Source of the DNA: Sepioteuthis lessoniana
Lineage: Eukaryota; Mollusca; Cephalopoda; Myopsida; Loliginidae
Length of the DNA: 64,000 bases
Direction of reading: 5' to 3'
NCBI GenBank assembly: GCA_963585895.1
Contig: OY757934.1
Coordinates: 43,266,850 to 43,330,849 of the forward strand
Position numbers and translations under genes: made by a program. A model generated the notes under the pieces. That model saw only the letters and a list, made by a program, of their open reading frames with translations, made no database searches and had not been told where the DNA came from. Numbering within the stretch: the first letter of the stretch is position 1; each line of letters begins with the position of its first letter. Of the stretch, positions 41,930 to 53,276 are shown one piece after another.

Positions 41930-42478
41930 GCAAAAAGAGTACAAGACTGGACATGACTAGGTGGGTAAGGTGATCCACTGAGAATTATGCAAAAACATTA
42001 AAACTTCTCCATACTACCAAATGGTATATGCACAAACCAGAATCCGATCTGGAGAATGAAACGTTTAAAATTCTCTGGGATTTTGAGATACAAATGGATC
42101 ACTTAATCCCGATCAGACCTGATGATAGTACGCAAAAAGAGAACCTGCCGAATAATGGACTTTGCCGTTCCAGCAGACCATAGAATGAAAATCAAAGAAA
42201 ACGAAGAGAGATAAGTAACAAGACCTTACCAGAGAACTAAAAAGCTACTGAATATGAAGGTGACAGTAGTGCATGCCAATTGTAATTGGTGCGCTTGGAA
42301 CGATCCCTAAAGGCTTGGTGAAGGGACTGGTAGTGTTGGAAATCGGAGGTAGAGCCGAGAACCTCCAAATTACAACACTGGTGAAGTCAGCCAAAATAGA
42401 GTCTTGGAAACCTGAGGAGATTTGCTGTCTCTCAGACTCCAATGAAAGACCATCAGCCAAAGCTGGTGTGAAAAACTC
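41930..42478 (+). mobile_element. R4-like LINE C-terminus
   Basis: + strand with shifts: KEYKTGHD, YYQMVYAQTRIRSGE, KILWDFEIQMDHLIPIRPD, then MIVRKKRTCRIMDFAVPADH, RMKIKENEE, a 'LPENxKATE' block, and PIVIGALGTIPKGLVKGL (42276-42330), then LQITTLVKSAK. RPD followed about 13 residues later by D (MDFAVP) fits the PD-(D/E)xK restriction-like endonuclease of R2/R4-type LINEs. Ends AAAACTCGCAAGGAG followed by an ATAATAATAA stretch, the expected tail. Confidence 0.85.
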
Positions 42479-42524
42479 GCAAGGAGAAATATACTAATGA
42501 TAATAATAACATATTTTTACGCAT

Positions 42525-43090
42525 TTTTCACACCATTAATGACTAGTGGTTTTGATGGAAGTCTGAGTGACAGCAAGTCTTTTCAAGTGTCCAGAACTCT
42601 TCTGAGTATTTTAGCTGATATCAACAATGCTATATGATATCAATTCTTGCTCTGATTTCACGTTCTGAGGTGATATCATATGGTGTGTTGCCTTGGGTGA
42701 TTTGGCTATATTTGTTAGATACGATATTTGATGGTTGCAACATTTGTTGGGGACAATATTTGTTTGTGGCCATATTTGTTATCCTGAAGGATTTTCCGAG
42801 TATTCGTGCTGATCTTAACAGCTATATAGTCTGGGTAATATTAATTCTTTCTGTGATATCTCGTTGCTCTGTCACTTTTCCTGGTTTTCGGGAAGCGCTG
42901 TGACTATAATTGGTATTACTATCTCCTTCGACATTTTTTTTATATTCTAGTTGTCTGGCCAGGTCAAGGTTTTTATTTAGTATTTCCCTTTCTTTTAATT
43001 TCACTTTGTGATCTGCTTTTGTTAAGTATAACAAGATCTGATATTCTGGCCAAGATTGTGTAATCTGTTTTATCTTATAATTCCATGAGC
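42525..43090 (-). mobile_element. R4-like LINE scraps
   Basis: Minus-strand pieces: 42525-42660 (terminus TTTTTCACACCATTAATGAC and the ETxxLLxSA region) and 42790-43090 (TALL-like block, then LARQLEYK, HKVKLKERE and QISDLVILNK). The second piece is the edge of the inverted duplicate. Between them is a short stretch with GGTGTGTTGCCTTGGGTG, a small GTTGC-type intrusion. Confidence 0.6.
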
Positions 43091-43130
43091 TACAATAGAT
43101 AAACTCAAGAGAATAGCAAGTATAGGCTAT

Positions 43131-43186
<56 letters not shown>

Positions 43187-44163
43187 GACTGCTATAATTC
43201 CGTTGTCCATATTGAGTTCTAGCTTCTGGCCAAAAGGAAGGACCTCTTCATTTCGATGACCCAAGTGAAAAATACATTAAACAAATAAAATTATTGTCCC
43301 TTAGCTTATGACCCCACTAACACCGACACCTTCAGTTTATAACAAATAAAAAAAATCTTTATTTCCCTGCTAATGTTGGGAAATCTTTCTCTCTCGATTT
43401 CATTGTCTTGAAATCCTTTTCTTTCTATTTTATCACTAATCCTTAAAAAAAACTCTGAACTTCCCAAATATTCAGCTTACAACTAACACTACCATACACT
43501 TACTATGCACTCACATCCATGTACATGTATATACATAAATATACACTATGCCCATGTTTATACCTACTCATATAAAAACGCTCATACCTACATACACATG
43601 TATTATTGTAGATAAATATGGGCATTTAATGATCGAAGAGCTTACAACGTCAAACCAGGCCTGAAAACCAGATCTACGTTTAAATAACAAGAAAAGAAAT
43701 TATCAACATTTGGGCTTTGATGTTCCGATCCCAGATTAAAAGTAAAGGAAAACGAAAAACTTGAAAAATACCTAAACCAAATATACCTAAACCAAAAAAT
43801 TGCAGAACATGCAGTTATCAGTGATGCCAATAAGTGTGAGAATACTTCGAATAATACCAAAGAATCTAAAAAAGAGACTGGGTAAACTGAAGTCCGAGCA
43901 AGAAGTGAATTTGTTCAGACCACTGCTCAGCTGAAATCTAGAATTCTTAGAAGAATCTTGGAGAACTTAGGAGACTTGCTGTCACTTGGACTTCAGTGAA
44001 AACCACCTGTTAAAACTTGAAAGAAATAAATGATAATGAAATTACTATCATTCAGTATCGAAAAGCTGTTTATCGTAGATGAATATCAGGTTCTATGAAA
44101 TAACAAGAAAGTAGAAGCCGATTGGAGTAAAAGAGACAATAAAACTATGTTTTCATTGCGCAA

Positions 44164-44206
<43 letters not shown>

Positions 44207-44383
44207 GGAGGGAGGGAAAGAGAGAAACTAAACTTTTGTGCTTAACAGAGCAAGGAATAGAGATAAAAGAGAGAGAGAGAGAGAGAGAGAGTAAAACTGA
44301 ATTTATATATTTCTATAGAGCAAGCCAGAGTGATAGATAGATAGATAGATTAAAACTGTACTTGTATGCCACTACAGAATAAG

Positions 44384-44425
<42 letters not shown>

Positions 44426-44610
44426 TGTGTGCTTCTATAGAGCTAGCTCCCGGAGCGATATTAAGTCAAGTATTATCTCTGTTCAAACTATAGCTCTACA
44501 AAAACAATCTTTCTTGAGAAAGTGTCCGGATAAATATTGATCCCTTTTGGTTGTGGTGAGAAAGAGGAGAACTGAAAAGAGAAACTGAGAGTCTCATTAT
44601 ATTAACAGGA
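42930..44610 (-). repeat. Long inverted duplicate, copy 2 (partner 12640-14300)
   Basis: The complement of 12640-14300. GA tracts are longer and purer here (43134-43186, 44168-44204, 44268-44292, 44393-44423). Matching runs include CTTCCCAAATATTCAGCTTA near 43465 and CATGTATATACATAAATATA near 43525. Confidence 0.88.
43640..44020 (+). mobile_element. R4-like LINE remnant (diverged subfamily)
   Basis: The inverted copy of 13135-13520. The + strand carries CAGTTATCAGTGATGCCAAT and AGAATTCTTAGAAGAATCTT (RILRRIL). Confidence 0.65.
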
Positions 44611-44852
44611 CCCAAAAGAAAGTCAGTTTTCAAGAGGTTTGAATTCAGTTTTCCCTTCTAGACTAACTTAGCCAAGGTTAATGTTTGCCCTACGATCTAT
44701 CCATAGGTGGGGGTGGAAGAGAATTGTTGGATTCATACCTTTTTCAAGAGTATTAGTGCTACGTGAAATCCAAGCAGCATCGTCAAGGATGTGAACTTAG
44801 GGCATTCCCAGGTTCATTTCTTTTGACGAATACCGGTACGCCATGAGTGCCT
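44610..44852 (-). mobile_element. Old SINE-A
   Basis: Diverged but collinear: GAGGTTTGAATTCAG, TTTTCCCTTCTAGACTA, TATCCATAGGTGGGGGTGG, ATTCATACCTTTTTCAAGAG, and a head ending GCCATGAGTGCCTC. It begins where the inverted duplicate ends. Confidence 0.7.
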
Positions 44853-45085
44853 CTTTGTAGTAGCTTAAGACCAGGCTTTTGCAAACAACTCCGTAAAGAA
44901 ATCTGTTTACAAGGTACTTTTTTACAACAAGGTCACATAACTCCTTAAAAACGAACGAAACTAGAAATATATTGATTTTATCATAATGATACTTGTGTTA
45001 TTCGTAAGAAATATGATTGGAGAAATAATCTACCCCTCGACACATTCACATATGCACAACAAACGTACACACATATACACACAAT

Positions 45086-45090
<5 letters not shown>
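44853..45090. other. Unassigned DNA
   Basis: No feature recognised. Confidence 0.35.
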
Positions 45091-45131
<41 letters not shown>

Positions 45132-45420
45132 TTATAAAGTAAAGTAAAGTTGGCGACCATTGTCGAGGGTAACCCGAAGGCTCCCTTTTCGATAGCTACT
45201 ACACCAATGTGTAGGGGAGGGCGCTACTGAGTGTTAAGCAAGGAGGCATCAAGTACCATTTTTTGAGTCTTTGGTATGACTCGACCTGGGATTGAACCCA
45301 GGTCTCCCGGGCCATTGGCGAACATTCTAACCTCTAGGCCAATGTCCGGTATTATGTATATATATATAAATGATAAATTTCAATATTTCAAATATATATA
45401 TATATATATATATATAATGA
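45091..45420 (-). mobile_element. SINE-B (45136-45352) between AT repeats
   Basis: Body start AAGTAAAGTTGGCGACC, box B complement GGGATTGAACCCAGG near 45290, head complement CTCTAGGCCAATGTCCGG near 45335. AT microsatellites on both sides (45091-45130 and 45353-45420) suggest insertion in an AT repeat. Confidence 0.88.
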
Positions 45421-46656
45421 AAAATTTCCAATGATACTATCCCTGGTAAAAAAACATCGACTTAGAACACTTTGAAAACGTTCACCGTATTTCTTTTATT
45501 TTACCGTAAATAAGCTTATAAAAGATAAGACACAGAGACATTTTCTTTAAGTGGCGAACATTCTGTCCTTATAAGATATTTCTAAGATAAAAAAAACAAA
45601 CAAATACCTCCCCGCCCCCCCCCAAAAAAAAAACAAAAGAAAGAAAATAGATTAGATTATTTAAATTAATGGCAAAATTGTTTTTTGCTATGCAGAACAT
45701 TCGTTCTTGTTTTGACCAATCTGTTTTTCCATTTGTTTCGTTGAATTTCATCTCTTTTTAAGGATTATTGCTTTCGGGTTTTCTCTCCTGATACTTTGAT
45801 GTCTTTCCTAGTCTACCAGTATGCTTTCGTTTATTTAACAACCCAATTTCTTTTAGATTCGCACCAAATCTACTCTGACGATGAGAAAAAGCAATCAGTG
45901 TCTCCCATTCTCTACATGGGATATGAATATATTTTTATATCAGATTTTCCTCCATTCATTTTTCTAATTACTAACACAAGGATCATTAGGATCAGATCAA
46001 CATATTATTAGCGACTTTGGCTCTATTATCATACAATCTCTCAACGACATTCTTAGTATACGTATATTTGGGCACTTTACAAAGGTCGTTGGTACGAGTA
46101 GTTGTTACGTGCGTATGTCGTAACTCGGGGAGTACCCCGATTCTATTCTTACTCCCACAATAATAATTCAAACACTGGATATACACCCAGTCATGCTTAT
46201 TTGATAATGTTTTGATATGTTTTGATATATTTATAACAAACTTATGCTAAACTGAATTGTTTGATTAAACTGAAGTCGTTACGGGGAAAATGTTTGCCCG
46301 TTGAACAGTGCAGTTACAAACGAAATAATAATCACTGGCTAACAGGAACCTGTGCTTTTTGCGTGACTTGACCGTAACTCTGAAAGTAGGTACATAGTTA
46401 AAACACTATTAACATGTAATGCATGTAGTTTTACGACACACTGACACCTATATACTGGTCATACAACGGAGAAGTGGCTTCTTTTAAGTAGATCCTGATA
46501 ATCTTTGAGCTTGAGTAGTTGTATCTGCATGAAGTACTAGATCATCTGCATCCATGATAGTTTCAGCAGGACATTGTCTGCTTCTTGCTTTTTCTGTGGG
46601 TGAAACGACTTCCTTTCATTCGAAAGATTACCATGATTCAAACTAGACGTCCCCCC

Positions 46657-46691
<35 letters not shown>

Positions 46692-46844
46692 AACACACAA
46701 CAGAACATATTATATAATGTTTGTGTCATTAGCAAATTCTCTTTTATTCATGTTTCATTGAAGATGACAAGCAAAGATTGTTTATATTTTTATTGTTTTT
46801 CTTACGGGCAAATAAAGTACTGGAAATAAGGATGAAAATCGTCA
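45421..46844. other. Unassigned DNA
   Basis: Small open frames (for example 45796-46011 + and 45992-46186 -) have no motif I can name. A (TC)/(TA) tract lies at 46660-46691. One unit of the SINE-D 55-bp repeat (TATGCTAAACTGAATTGTTT) appears at 46242-46262 without its element. Confidence 0.4.
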
Positions 46845-47052
46845 AGTTTCTTTCTTTAATGGCATATCAACATTCGCAGGTTATTTAATACCAAAGCTAT
46901 CCTTCGAGAAGTATAGTAGTGGTACACTTTAACCCATAGCTGGGTTCATATCTTTCCTTAGGGCATTTGTCTGAAAGTAAACATAATAACGCGTCTGGAG
47001 TTCGAACTCACCGCTGTCCATTGCTTTAACCATTACACCACGAGGACACCCC
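46845..47052 (-). mobile_element. SINE-C
   Basis: At the right the complement gives box A GTGGTGTAATGGTTAAAG and box B GAGTTCGAACTCCAG. At the left is the tail GTATTAAATAACCTGCGAAT then GTTGATATGCC. Same family as 383-614. Confidence 0.8.
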
Positions 47053-47679
47053 TATGAAAACGGTCGAAAAACTTTGGAAAGAACGTAAGATATTTTAGTA
47101 TTGTGTTTGAAATGAAATTTAAAAATATACACATAAGGGAATTCTTTTACGATGAACTTTTGATTATAATTTTGATGAAATTAAAAAGATACATATAAAA
47201 AATGTCAATAGAATTAAAACGCACAATATCAAAGAAAATGATTAAAAAGGAAATATATAACAAGAACATATAAACAAGCATTCAAATATCAATAAGGAAA
47301 CAAGCAGAACTCAAAATTATGAGAAATGAAAATGCTGTAATATTCCTTATATATATTAGACAAAAAGAGTAATAAAAAACACAAAACAAACATAAAACAA
47401 AAAACAAAACAATTTTAGATCCGTAATATGAATCAGAAGTTTATTATGAATGTAATATTGAAAAGTAAATATTTCATTAATTTAAAATTATAAGAAATAA
47501 TTTGATCTGTAATGAATGGAGTCAAAAAATGAGGGCAAAGAATAAGAAAATTATTTATAAGTAGAGATAATTATTATTGTTTAGAAATACGAAGGAAGAT
47601 GAAGTGATATTTATAGATATACAAATTTCAAAATAATGATGTTCAATGAAAAATTAAAAGATAAATGTTTTCTATAATG
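47053..47679. other. Unassigned, very AT-rich DNA
   Basis: No feature recognised. Confidence 0.4.
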
Positions 47680-47723
47680 AATTTCTCACATTGTTAAAAT
47701 TAATTTTAACAATGTGAGAAATT
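47680..47723. repeat. 44-bp perfect palindrome
   Basis: Each half is 22 bases with no spacer; the core is TTAAAATTAATTTTAA. Short direct repeats follow at once (TTTTGACGGGA twice, then TTTTCATGTAAGTRGAAT twice). Confidence 0.97.
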
Positions 47724-48346
47724 TTTGACGGGATTTTGACGGGAATTTTTTATGATATTTTCATGTAAGTGGAATTTTATTTTCATGTAAGTAGAATAAT
47801 ATATTAAATATGTAAATATATTTTTATCCAGAACAATTTCGTGCAAAATTCCGTAGAAACATTACAATACAAAAAGCGGAATTTTACTGACAGTAAAATA
47901 CCTCACTGATATTTATTGTTATATACCACTTTCACAAAATGTTAAGAAGCACGTGTTCTCAGAACCTGTCAGCACATATTCTTTGAATTTGTGTATGAAT
48001 TGGCGGGACAGTTAGTTGTTAAAGTTATTTCACGAGCTGTATATCCAAATTTTAACAACATATACTTTACTGAGGCAGCATTTTTAGATTTTTTAAAGAT
48101 CATAAACTACATTCTTTCAAGGATAAAATTGCCCTATGACTTCAGAATATATTTGGAACGATTTCGACTCCAGCAACCCAAAATTTCTTCAGACTCCGAC
48201 TCCTCAACCCTTAATCTGACTCCATAGTCCTGCTTTTAATCACGTGATAAGGATGTCATATGTGTTCGAGTTGAATTGAAAATGTCAGGTCTGATGCTTG
48301 AAAAACAACTGTGACACGAGACTACGACTTTGCACATGTGTTAGAT
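47724..48346. other. Unassigned DNA
   Basis: A 78-codon open frame at 47991-48227 has no recognisable domain. Confidence 0.35.
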
Positions 48347-49144
48347 CACGGCAAACTAGTAAATACGGCCCCGCATGTTGCATTAACAAGCTGATTTCTA
48401 GCAGGCCGAAATAATGTGAAAAAATCATTCATGGCCACATATCTTTAAAAATCTTTAAAAATTGGTAGAATTTATCCGACGTTATTTTTATTCCTTTCAA
48501 CATTAAAATGCATATTTTTTCTTTGTCTTTTAAGAATCATAAACGGCTGTGAGTCACTTTGCTTTTATGGTTTTCAATTTCCTGTGCGCCCTGTTTTATT
48601 TATAGACACTGTTTGGTAAATTTGCAAACACTTAATTAATTGCATTTCAACATTGAATTTTAGAAATTTTTCGTGATATTTTGTTTAACAAAAATGATTA
48701 ACAAATGTGTTGCATTTGGCTGTTCTTGTGTATGTGTTACCAACAGAGAAAAAGTATCGACATTTTCTTTTCCTCGTGGAAAATCCGATCTTCTCAAGAA
48801 ATGGGTGAAATTTGATAACCGTAGTGACTAGTTTCGAAAAATTCAGTTCTCTGTATCAAATCATAAAAGCAAGGTAACTCACAGCTGTTTATAATTTGTG
48901 AATGAGTAAAATAGAAAGTGTAAATATACATCTTAATGTTGAAGGATTAAAAATAACGTCGGATAAATTCTACCAAAATAATTATATTGTTTTATCAGTT
49001 CAATTTTTGAAGTTAATTTTCTTTTTAAGTTAATTTCATATGCAGCTATGAATGGATTATTATTTTTTGCTTACATTATTTCGGCCTGTTAGAAATCAGC
49101 CAAGTAATGTATCATGTGGGGGCCATATTTACTAGTTGGTTGTG
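48347..49144. mobile_element. P-element-like foldback transposon with long inverted ends
   Basis: The left arm 48347-48575 and right arm 48855-49144 are diverged inverted copies over their length. The outer part is CTAGTAAATAYGGCCCC and the inner part GGTAGAATTTATCCGACGTT, both exact or nearly so in complement. Ends are CA...TG. The heptamer GTTAGAT lies at 48340-48346 and 49145-49151, a plausible target duplication (P and hAT types make about 8 bp). The 280-base centre holds a THAP-domain exon, the DNA-binding module at the N-terminus of P-element transposases. The catalytic region is absent, so the copy is non-autonomous. A hAT relationship is less likely given the THAP domain. Confidence 0.75.
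48694..48870 (+). pseudogene. THAP-domain exon, decayed
   Basis: ATG at 48694 gives MINKCVAFGCSCVCVTN, then VSTFSFPRGKSDLLKKWVKF and DNRSD, followed by TAG at 48829-48831. The first two zinc ligands (C5, C10), the Phe-Pro and the invariant Trp of THAP (C2CH) zinc fingers are present. The stop probably replaces a Trp codon, and past it the third Cys is missing while a His remains (SNHK). AAG/GTAACT at 48870 looks like a splice donor and lies at the inner edge of the right inverted arm. THAP domains bind DNA in P-type transposases and in host genes derived from them. Confidence 0.75.
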
Positions 49145-49151
49145 GTTAGAT

Positions 49152-49496
49152 ATAAATATAGATTTCTCCACTCACAGGGTGAAAGATATTTTGTTTAATG
49201 CGCGTTGTTTCTTATCTGTAAGGATAGCTTATTGTATTTGGTTCCTTTTTTTGCAGTCAGCGCCGTTGAAAATTTTTTTACCATCTTATTGTCTTACGTG
49301 ATATCTTGACTGATAGGTTTAAGAAATTTGTGCACTTTTGAATGCACATTGTTTGTTTCAAGTGATCAACAAATGGCCGGACGGACGGACGGACACCTCG
49401 CTTTTTATAGCAATGATTTTATTTTCTGTTTTTTACGAAAATGTTTTCTCATTCTTTAAGTCCTTTCCTTTTCTTTCTACTTATTAAAATGTTGAT
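49152..49496. other. Unassigned DNA
   Basis: Contains a TTCCTTTTTTTGCAG acceptor-like string (49240-49257) and a short GGAC repeat at 49377-49392. No exon could be supported. Confidence 0.35.
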
Positions 49497-49865
49497 TGAT
49501 TGATTGATTTTAAAGGCATGTAAACCAGTTTAAGGATATTTTATGCCTAGAGATTAGGGAATCGTGTTCATAGTACATTTATATGTACATTTTGTATTGA
49601 TGTTATTTTTGGTACACGGTCCTATTAAATACGAATAATTTTTAGACAGATTTATTTGACCTCGAGATGGAACTCTAACAAGTACTAACAGTCTGGGTCA
49701 GAGTAGACCTGGGAGTAATGACAATGAAGGGTACACCATATTAACCAGAACTGTAGTCTCACCATCAGATGCAGTTTAGCATCATACCAGGACGCCCATT
49801 TTTTTATAGGGGGTTCTTACCTCCCTGTGGGAGATACAGTCGGCGTATTCAAAGTGCTACCAATA
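49497..49865 (-). mobile_element. SINE-D with (ATCA)n-type tail
   Basis: Tail at left: (TTGA)n, then AAGGCATGTAAACCAG and ATTTTATGCC. The D block is at right, ending ATACAGTCGGCGTATTC. No 55-bp array, so this copy is the short form. Confidence 0.7.
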
Positions 49866-50052
49866 AAGCGTTTAACAAAATGGACTGAATACCGCATCAA
49901 TCTATAATTATGAACAAAACCATAGATACGAGAATAAAACTAAAAATGATGAAAATCGTTTCAATATTCGATTTGTTTTAGTTATCCCTTATAAGTAAAA
50001 AGTAAATTTAGCGACTGTAGTCGAGGGTAACCAGAAGGCTCCCCTTTCAATA

Positions 50053-50878
50053 TGTTATATAATTAAGGAATGATTTTTTTATATCAATCATTTTTCGTTA
50101 ATTATATTTTATCATTCAGTTTGGTAGGGCTTTGAACTATTCGGTTTAAGAGTTCAGGTGCAAAGTCATTGGGTACAGTTTTACGCTCGCACGCAAAGGA
50201 TATGACCATGACCATTGTTATAATGAACCCCCAGACTGGTACCCGTGGTGTAATGGTTATCGTCGTAGGAAATGGACACGGCAACACGAGTTCAAATTCT
50301 GGACAAGGCTGATTGCATTTCACATAGCACTAATACCCTTGGGAAAGGTATGAATCCAATTATTCTCCCTCCAGCTATGGGTAAATAGTAGGGTAGACGA
50401 GGTTCTTCAGCCTTGGTGAGGCAACTAGTCTAGGAGAAGGAAAACTTTGAATTCAAACCTGTTAAACTCCGCTTAAAAATTGACTTTGTGTCATATCCTG
50501 CCCGAGCGGAGGGGTTGGTAAATATGATGAACCCCCAGACAGGAAATGAGGCCGGAGTGAGGATGACGCCATGCTCGGAAGAGATGGTCCTGAGAATTTG
50601 AAGATTTTGAAAAGAGTCAGATGAGAGTTAGATTTGGGCCGTTGAAGATGTAGAGATCTTAAACATCACAAGATTCGCCGCGCGTTGGGGATGGTTTGCA
50701 TAGTAAGAATTGTGTCTCTCTCCTCGTGTCGAAGAACCGAAGTCAAGAAGTTAATAAAACCGTTTGTACCTGAACAATAGAGTCCGTCAGCATTTGTATT
50801 TGTATTTGTATTGTGTATTTGAATATGTATTTATGGTACCGTTGTTATTGATATTATCATGGGTATGGCTATACAACA
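50053..50878. mobile_element. Solo LTR
   Basis: Begins TGTTATATAA and ends TATACAACA (inverted ends TGTTRTATA), flanked by the 4-bp duplication AATA (50049-50052 and 50879-50882) within a SINE-B, which gives a perfect empty-site reference. AATAAA at 50753-50758 may be its poly-A signal if it is read on + . Without the inserted SINE-A and its duplicated target it is about 522 bp. TG...CA ends and 4-bp duplications fit Ty3/gypsy or BEL types; no internal coding sequence remains to decide. Confidence 0.82.
50237..50526 (+). mobile_element. SINE-A inside the solo LTR
   Basis: One of the few + strand copies. Box A TGGTGTAATGGTTATCG and box B GAGTTCAAATTCTGG near the left end, 3' end GGGTTGGTAAATATG. 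Duplication atgaacccccagac at 50223-50236 and 50527-50540. Confidence 0.94.
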
Positions 50879-51250
50879 AATAGCTACTACACCAAGGTGT
50901 AAGGGAGGGCGCTACTCCTTTCTCTGGATTGCTTCACTTTACTCTTGATCCGTACCTTATAATGCTGAGTATTAAGCAAGGAGGCATCAAGTAGCATTTT
51001 TTCAGTCTTTGGTATGACTCGACCTGGGATTGGCGAGCACAGTCCCTTTTTCATTTCTGTCACAAGAAAAAATATTGGCACTGGGAAATTGATTTTGTGA
51101 TTGGTTAACGTGGCCAATTCTTAAAAAGAAAACGACAATCTTTTCGAACAAACATTAGCAGATGTGAATGTAAAATATTCTGTCTGATAAGCGGTGGAGA
51201 CGTTGATTTTTATACGACACACCTGGTAAGAGAGAGAAAGAGAGAGGGAG

Positions 51251-51253
51251 GGA

Positions 51254-51338
<85 letters not shown>
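51251..51338. repeat. (TG)n-(AG)n microsatellite
   Basis: A TG run followed directly by an AG run. The open frames over it are artefacts. Confidence 0.95.
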
Positions 51339-51344
<6 letters not shown>

Positions 51345-53276
51345 CATGTGTACCAGAAATTATTGCTTTTGGGTATTTTATACATGAAGAATATTTTTTC
51401 GCAGCTGGGATTTTTAAAAATCAAAAACATTTTTTATTATTTTTATGTTTTGCTTTTGTCAGAAGGAAGGGCAGTTTATGGAATGGTTAATTCTATTTAC
51501 TTTGTAATTATGTTTTTATCCATTTATTTTCAGGTTTTCCGTTGCCATGGACACAGCTTAAAGAGACCTGTGTCAGTTTCCTTCTTCCCGCATCCGCCCT
51601 CTCTCTCTTGATATCTCCAGTCATCAATTTTCTTTGTATTTTTATCGTTTCCAGATAGTGAAGGTATTCCGGAAGGAGCAGCAGAGCGCATGCTCAGTAC
51701 TCATAAAAACTGTCATCATTTTTCAATTTCCTTCAAACTGACCAACCAATAGTAGTTTCTTTTTACTCTGCATGTCTCCTTCTGTTTATCTTTGCCTCCC
51801 TTAAATTTTGATTGTCTTACAATTTTTTTCCGTTTATGTCACTTTTCTTTCTTGCTTTCCTCCCAATATCTTCTTGCTATTTCTTTTTCTTTACTATTTT
51901 TTTCTCTTTTTCTTTTTTTTGTTCCGTCTTCAAATATTTGTAACGCATCGATACTCGTACGTGCATGAAAAGAACATTTATAAAGAAGCTATTTTATCTG
52001 TGTTTGCACTGACGAGACTAAAAATTGCTTTTCTCTTCTATTTCCCTAACGACAATTTTACCGAGCAATGAATTCCGACTGAAAGAGTTTTCCTCCACGC
52101 GTTTTCATCCTGCAACTTCATTTTGCCGCTTGCTTCGTTTTCTTTCTTTCATTTTTTCTTTTCCTTTTCTTGTATCTGGAGATTTCGATAGCATAACGAT
52201 TAAAGGTTCTACTCTTTACTGTCTCGGGCAAGGCATGAATCCACTCTCCCTTCAGCTATAGATTATTAGAAGAGCAGTTGACGCCCTTTAGCCTTTTAAA
52301 ATACAACTCATATTTGACGTTCGAAATAAGGTAAATTTATAAACTGTTTCTTTTTACTGGTACCAAGAAGCCTAATACAACCTGTCGTATATTAAGGGAG
52401 ATAGGAAACTACAAACACCCTCAATACCCTTTTTGAGTCTAAATCTCTCAAATCCCAAACTTGCTTCCGCAGTGATGAACTTTGACTCGTGTTGTATTGT
52501 GGCTCGTACCACGTTACTTCCGGTATGGCAGAAGTTTCAAAGACACCGTGTCTCGACAGAAGCGGAGACAGAAGTAGAAGCAGAGACAGAAAAGCTCTGA
52601 AGGACGTCGGTCAGGAGAAGACCAACTTCGGACGTAACACCTACAGCAAGAGACTTATAATACTAGTCGAACTGTACCACTAGAGTTAATTAATTAACTC
52701 TGTTTCATTGTGTATCGGTTCCTTACTACGATACAACTCGTTACCTATCAATTATGCCTCCACAAATGTCCATTAAATCCGCCACCGATGGTGGTAGAGG
52801 ATATTTCGTTACAATATGTATGGTGTTGGTCTGAGGTGGTTGTGAGTAGATGGGCTAAAAAAGATTTGAAGACGATTTCGCTTTTAAGCGAGAGTTTTGA
52901 CGGTAATTCTAAGAGACACATTTGGTGTTTGTCTGAGACAAAGATTGAATTAGCTTTCCTTGGTGAACGCGTCACTCTGAAGAGAAGAAGATTATGTTCT
53001 AGGATTTGGAGAAGACGGAAGAGAAGAAAATATTGAAAAGATTAGAGGGGGAAAAACTTGTGTTTCAAGGAAGTCTCCAGACTTCGTCATACGCCGTACA
53101 AAGACATTTTTTGAGCTATTAAGAGTCACTAAGAAACTCCATCAAAGCCTTTACTGTGGTGAATGACTTAACAGATGGAGGGTGACATTGCCTGAAACGG
53201 AAATTCAACAAGTCACTGAGGAATGAACAAAAACCCAATTCCTGTGGAGGGTCATCAAAAGCCGTCATCAAACTGG
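51339..53276. other. Mostly unassigned; SINE-A remnant and 20-bp palindrome
   Basis: A diverged + strand SINE-A body piece is at 52180-52330 (GGCATGAATCCACTCTCCCT, AGCTATAGATTATTAG). A perfect 20-bp palindrome with core TTAATTAATTAA lies at 52682-52701. A 108-codon open frame at 52710-53036 has no recognised domain and overlaps a shorter one on the other strand; I do not call it a gene. Confidence 0.45.

Larger units (their letters stand above)
49993..51043 (-). mobile_element. SINE-B split by a solo LTR
   Basis: The two parts, 49993-50052 and 50879-51043, join exactly into the SINE-B body (CCCTTTCAATA + GCTACTACACC) when 50053-50878 and one AATA are removed. The head part has a further internal deletion of about 26 bp that removes most of the box B region. 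Confidence 0.88.

Noticed and set aside
45992-46186. Minus-strand 64-codon frame with a natural-looking composition
   Set aside because: No motif recognised and no flanking support; noted only in the unassigned stretch.
49107-49301. Second exon of the THAP gene after an acceptor-like TTTGCAG
   Set aside because: The acceptor is outside the transposon and no coding similarity follows.
50237-50310. A tRNA gene at the SINE-A head
   Set aside because: The same head recurs in about ten SINE copies with target duplications.
51264-51611. Arg/Glu-rich open frame
   Set aside because: Translation of a (TG)n-(AG)n microsatellite.
52710-53036. 108-codon open frame as a host gene
   Set aside because: No domain, no splice or codon signal, and an overlapping frame on the other strand.
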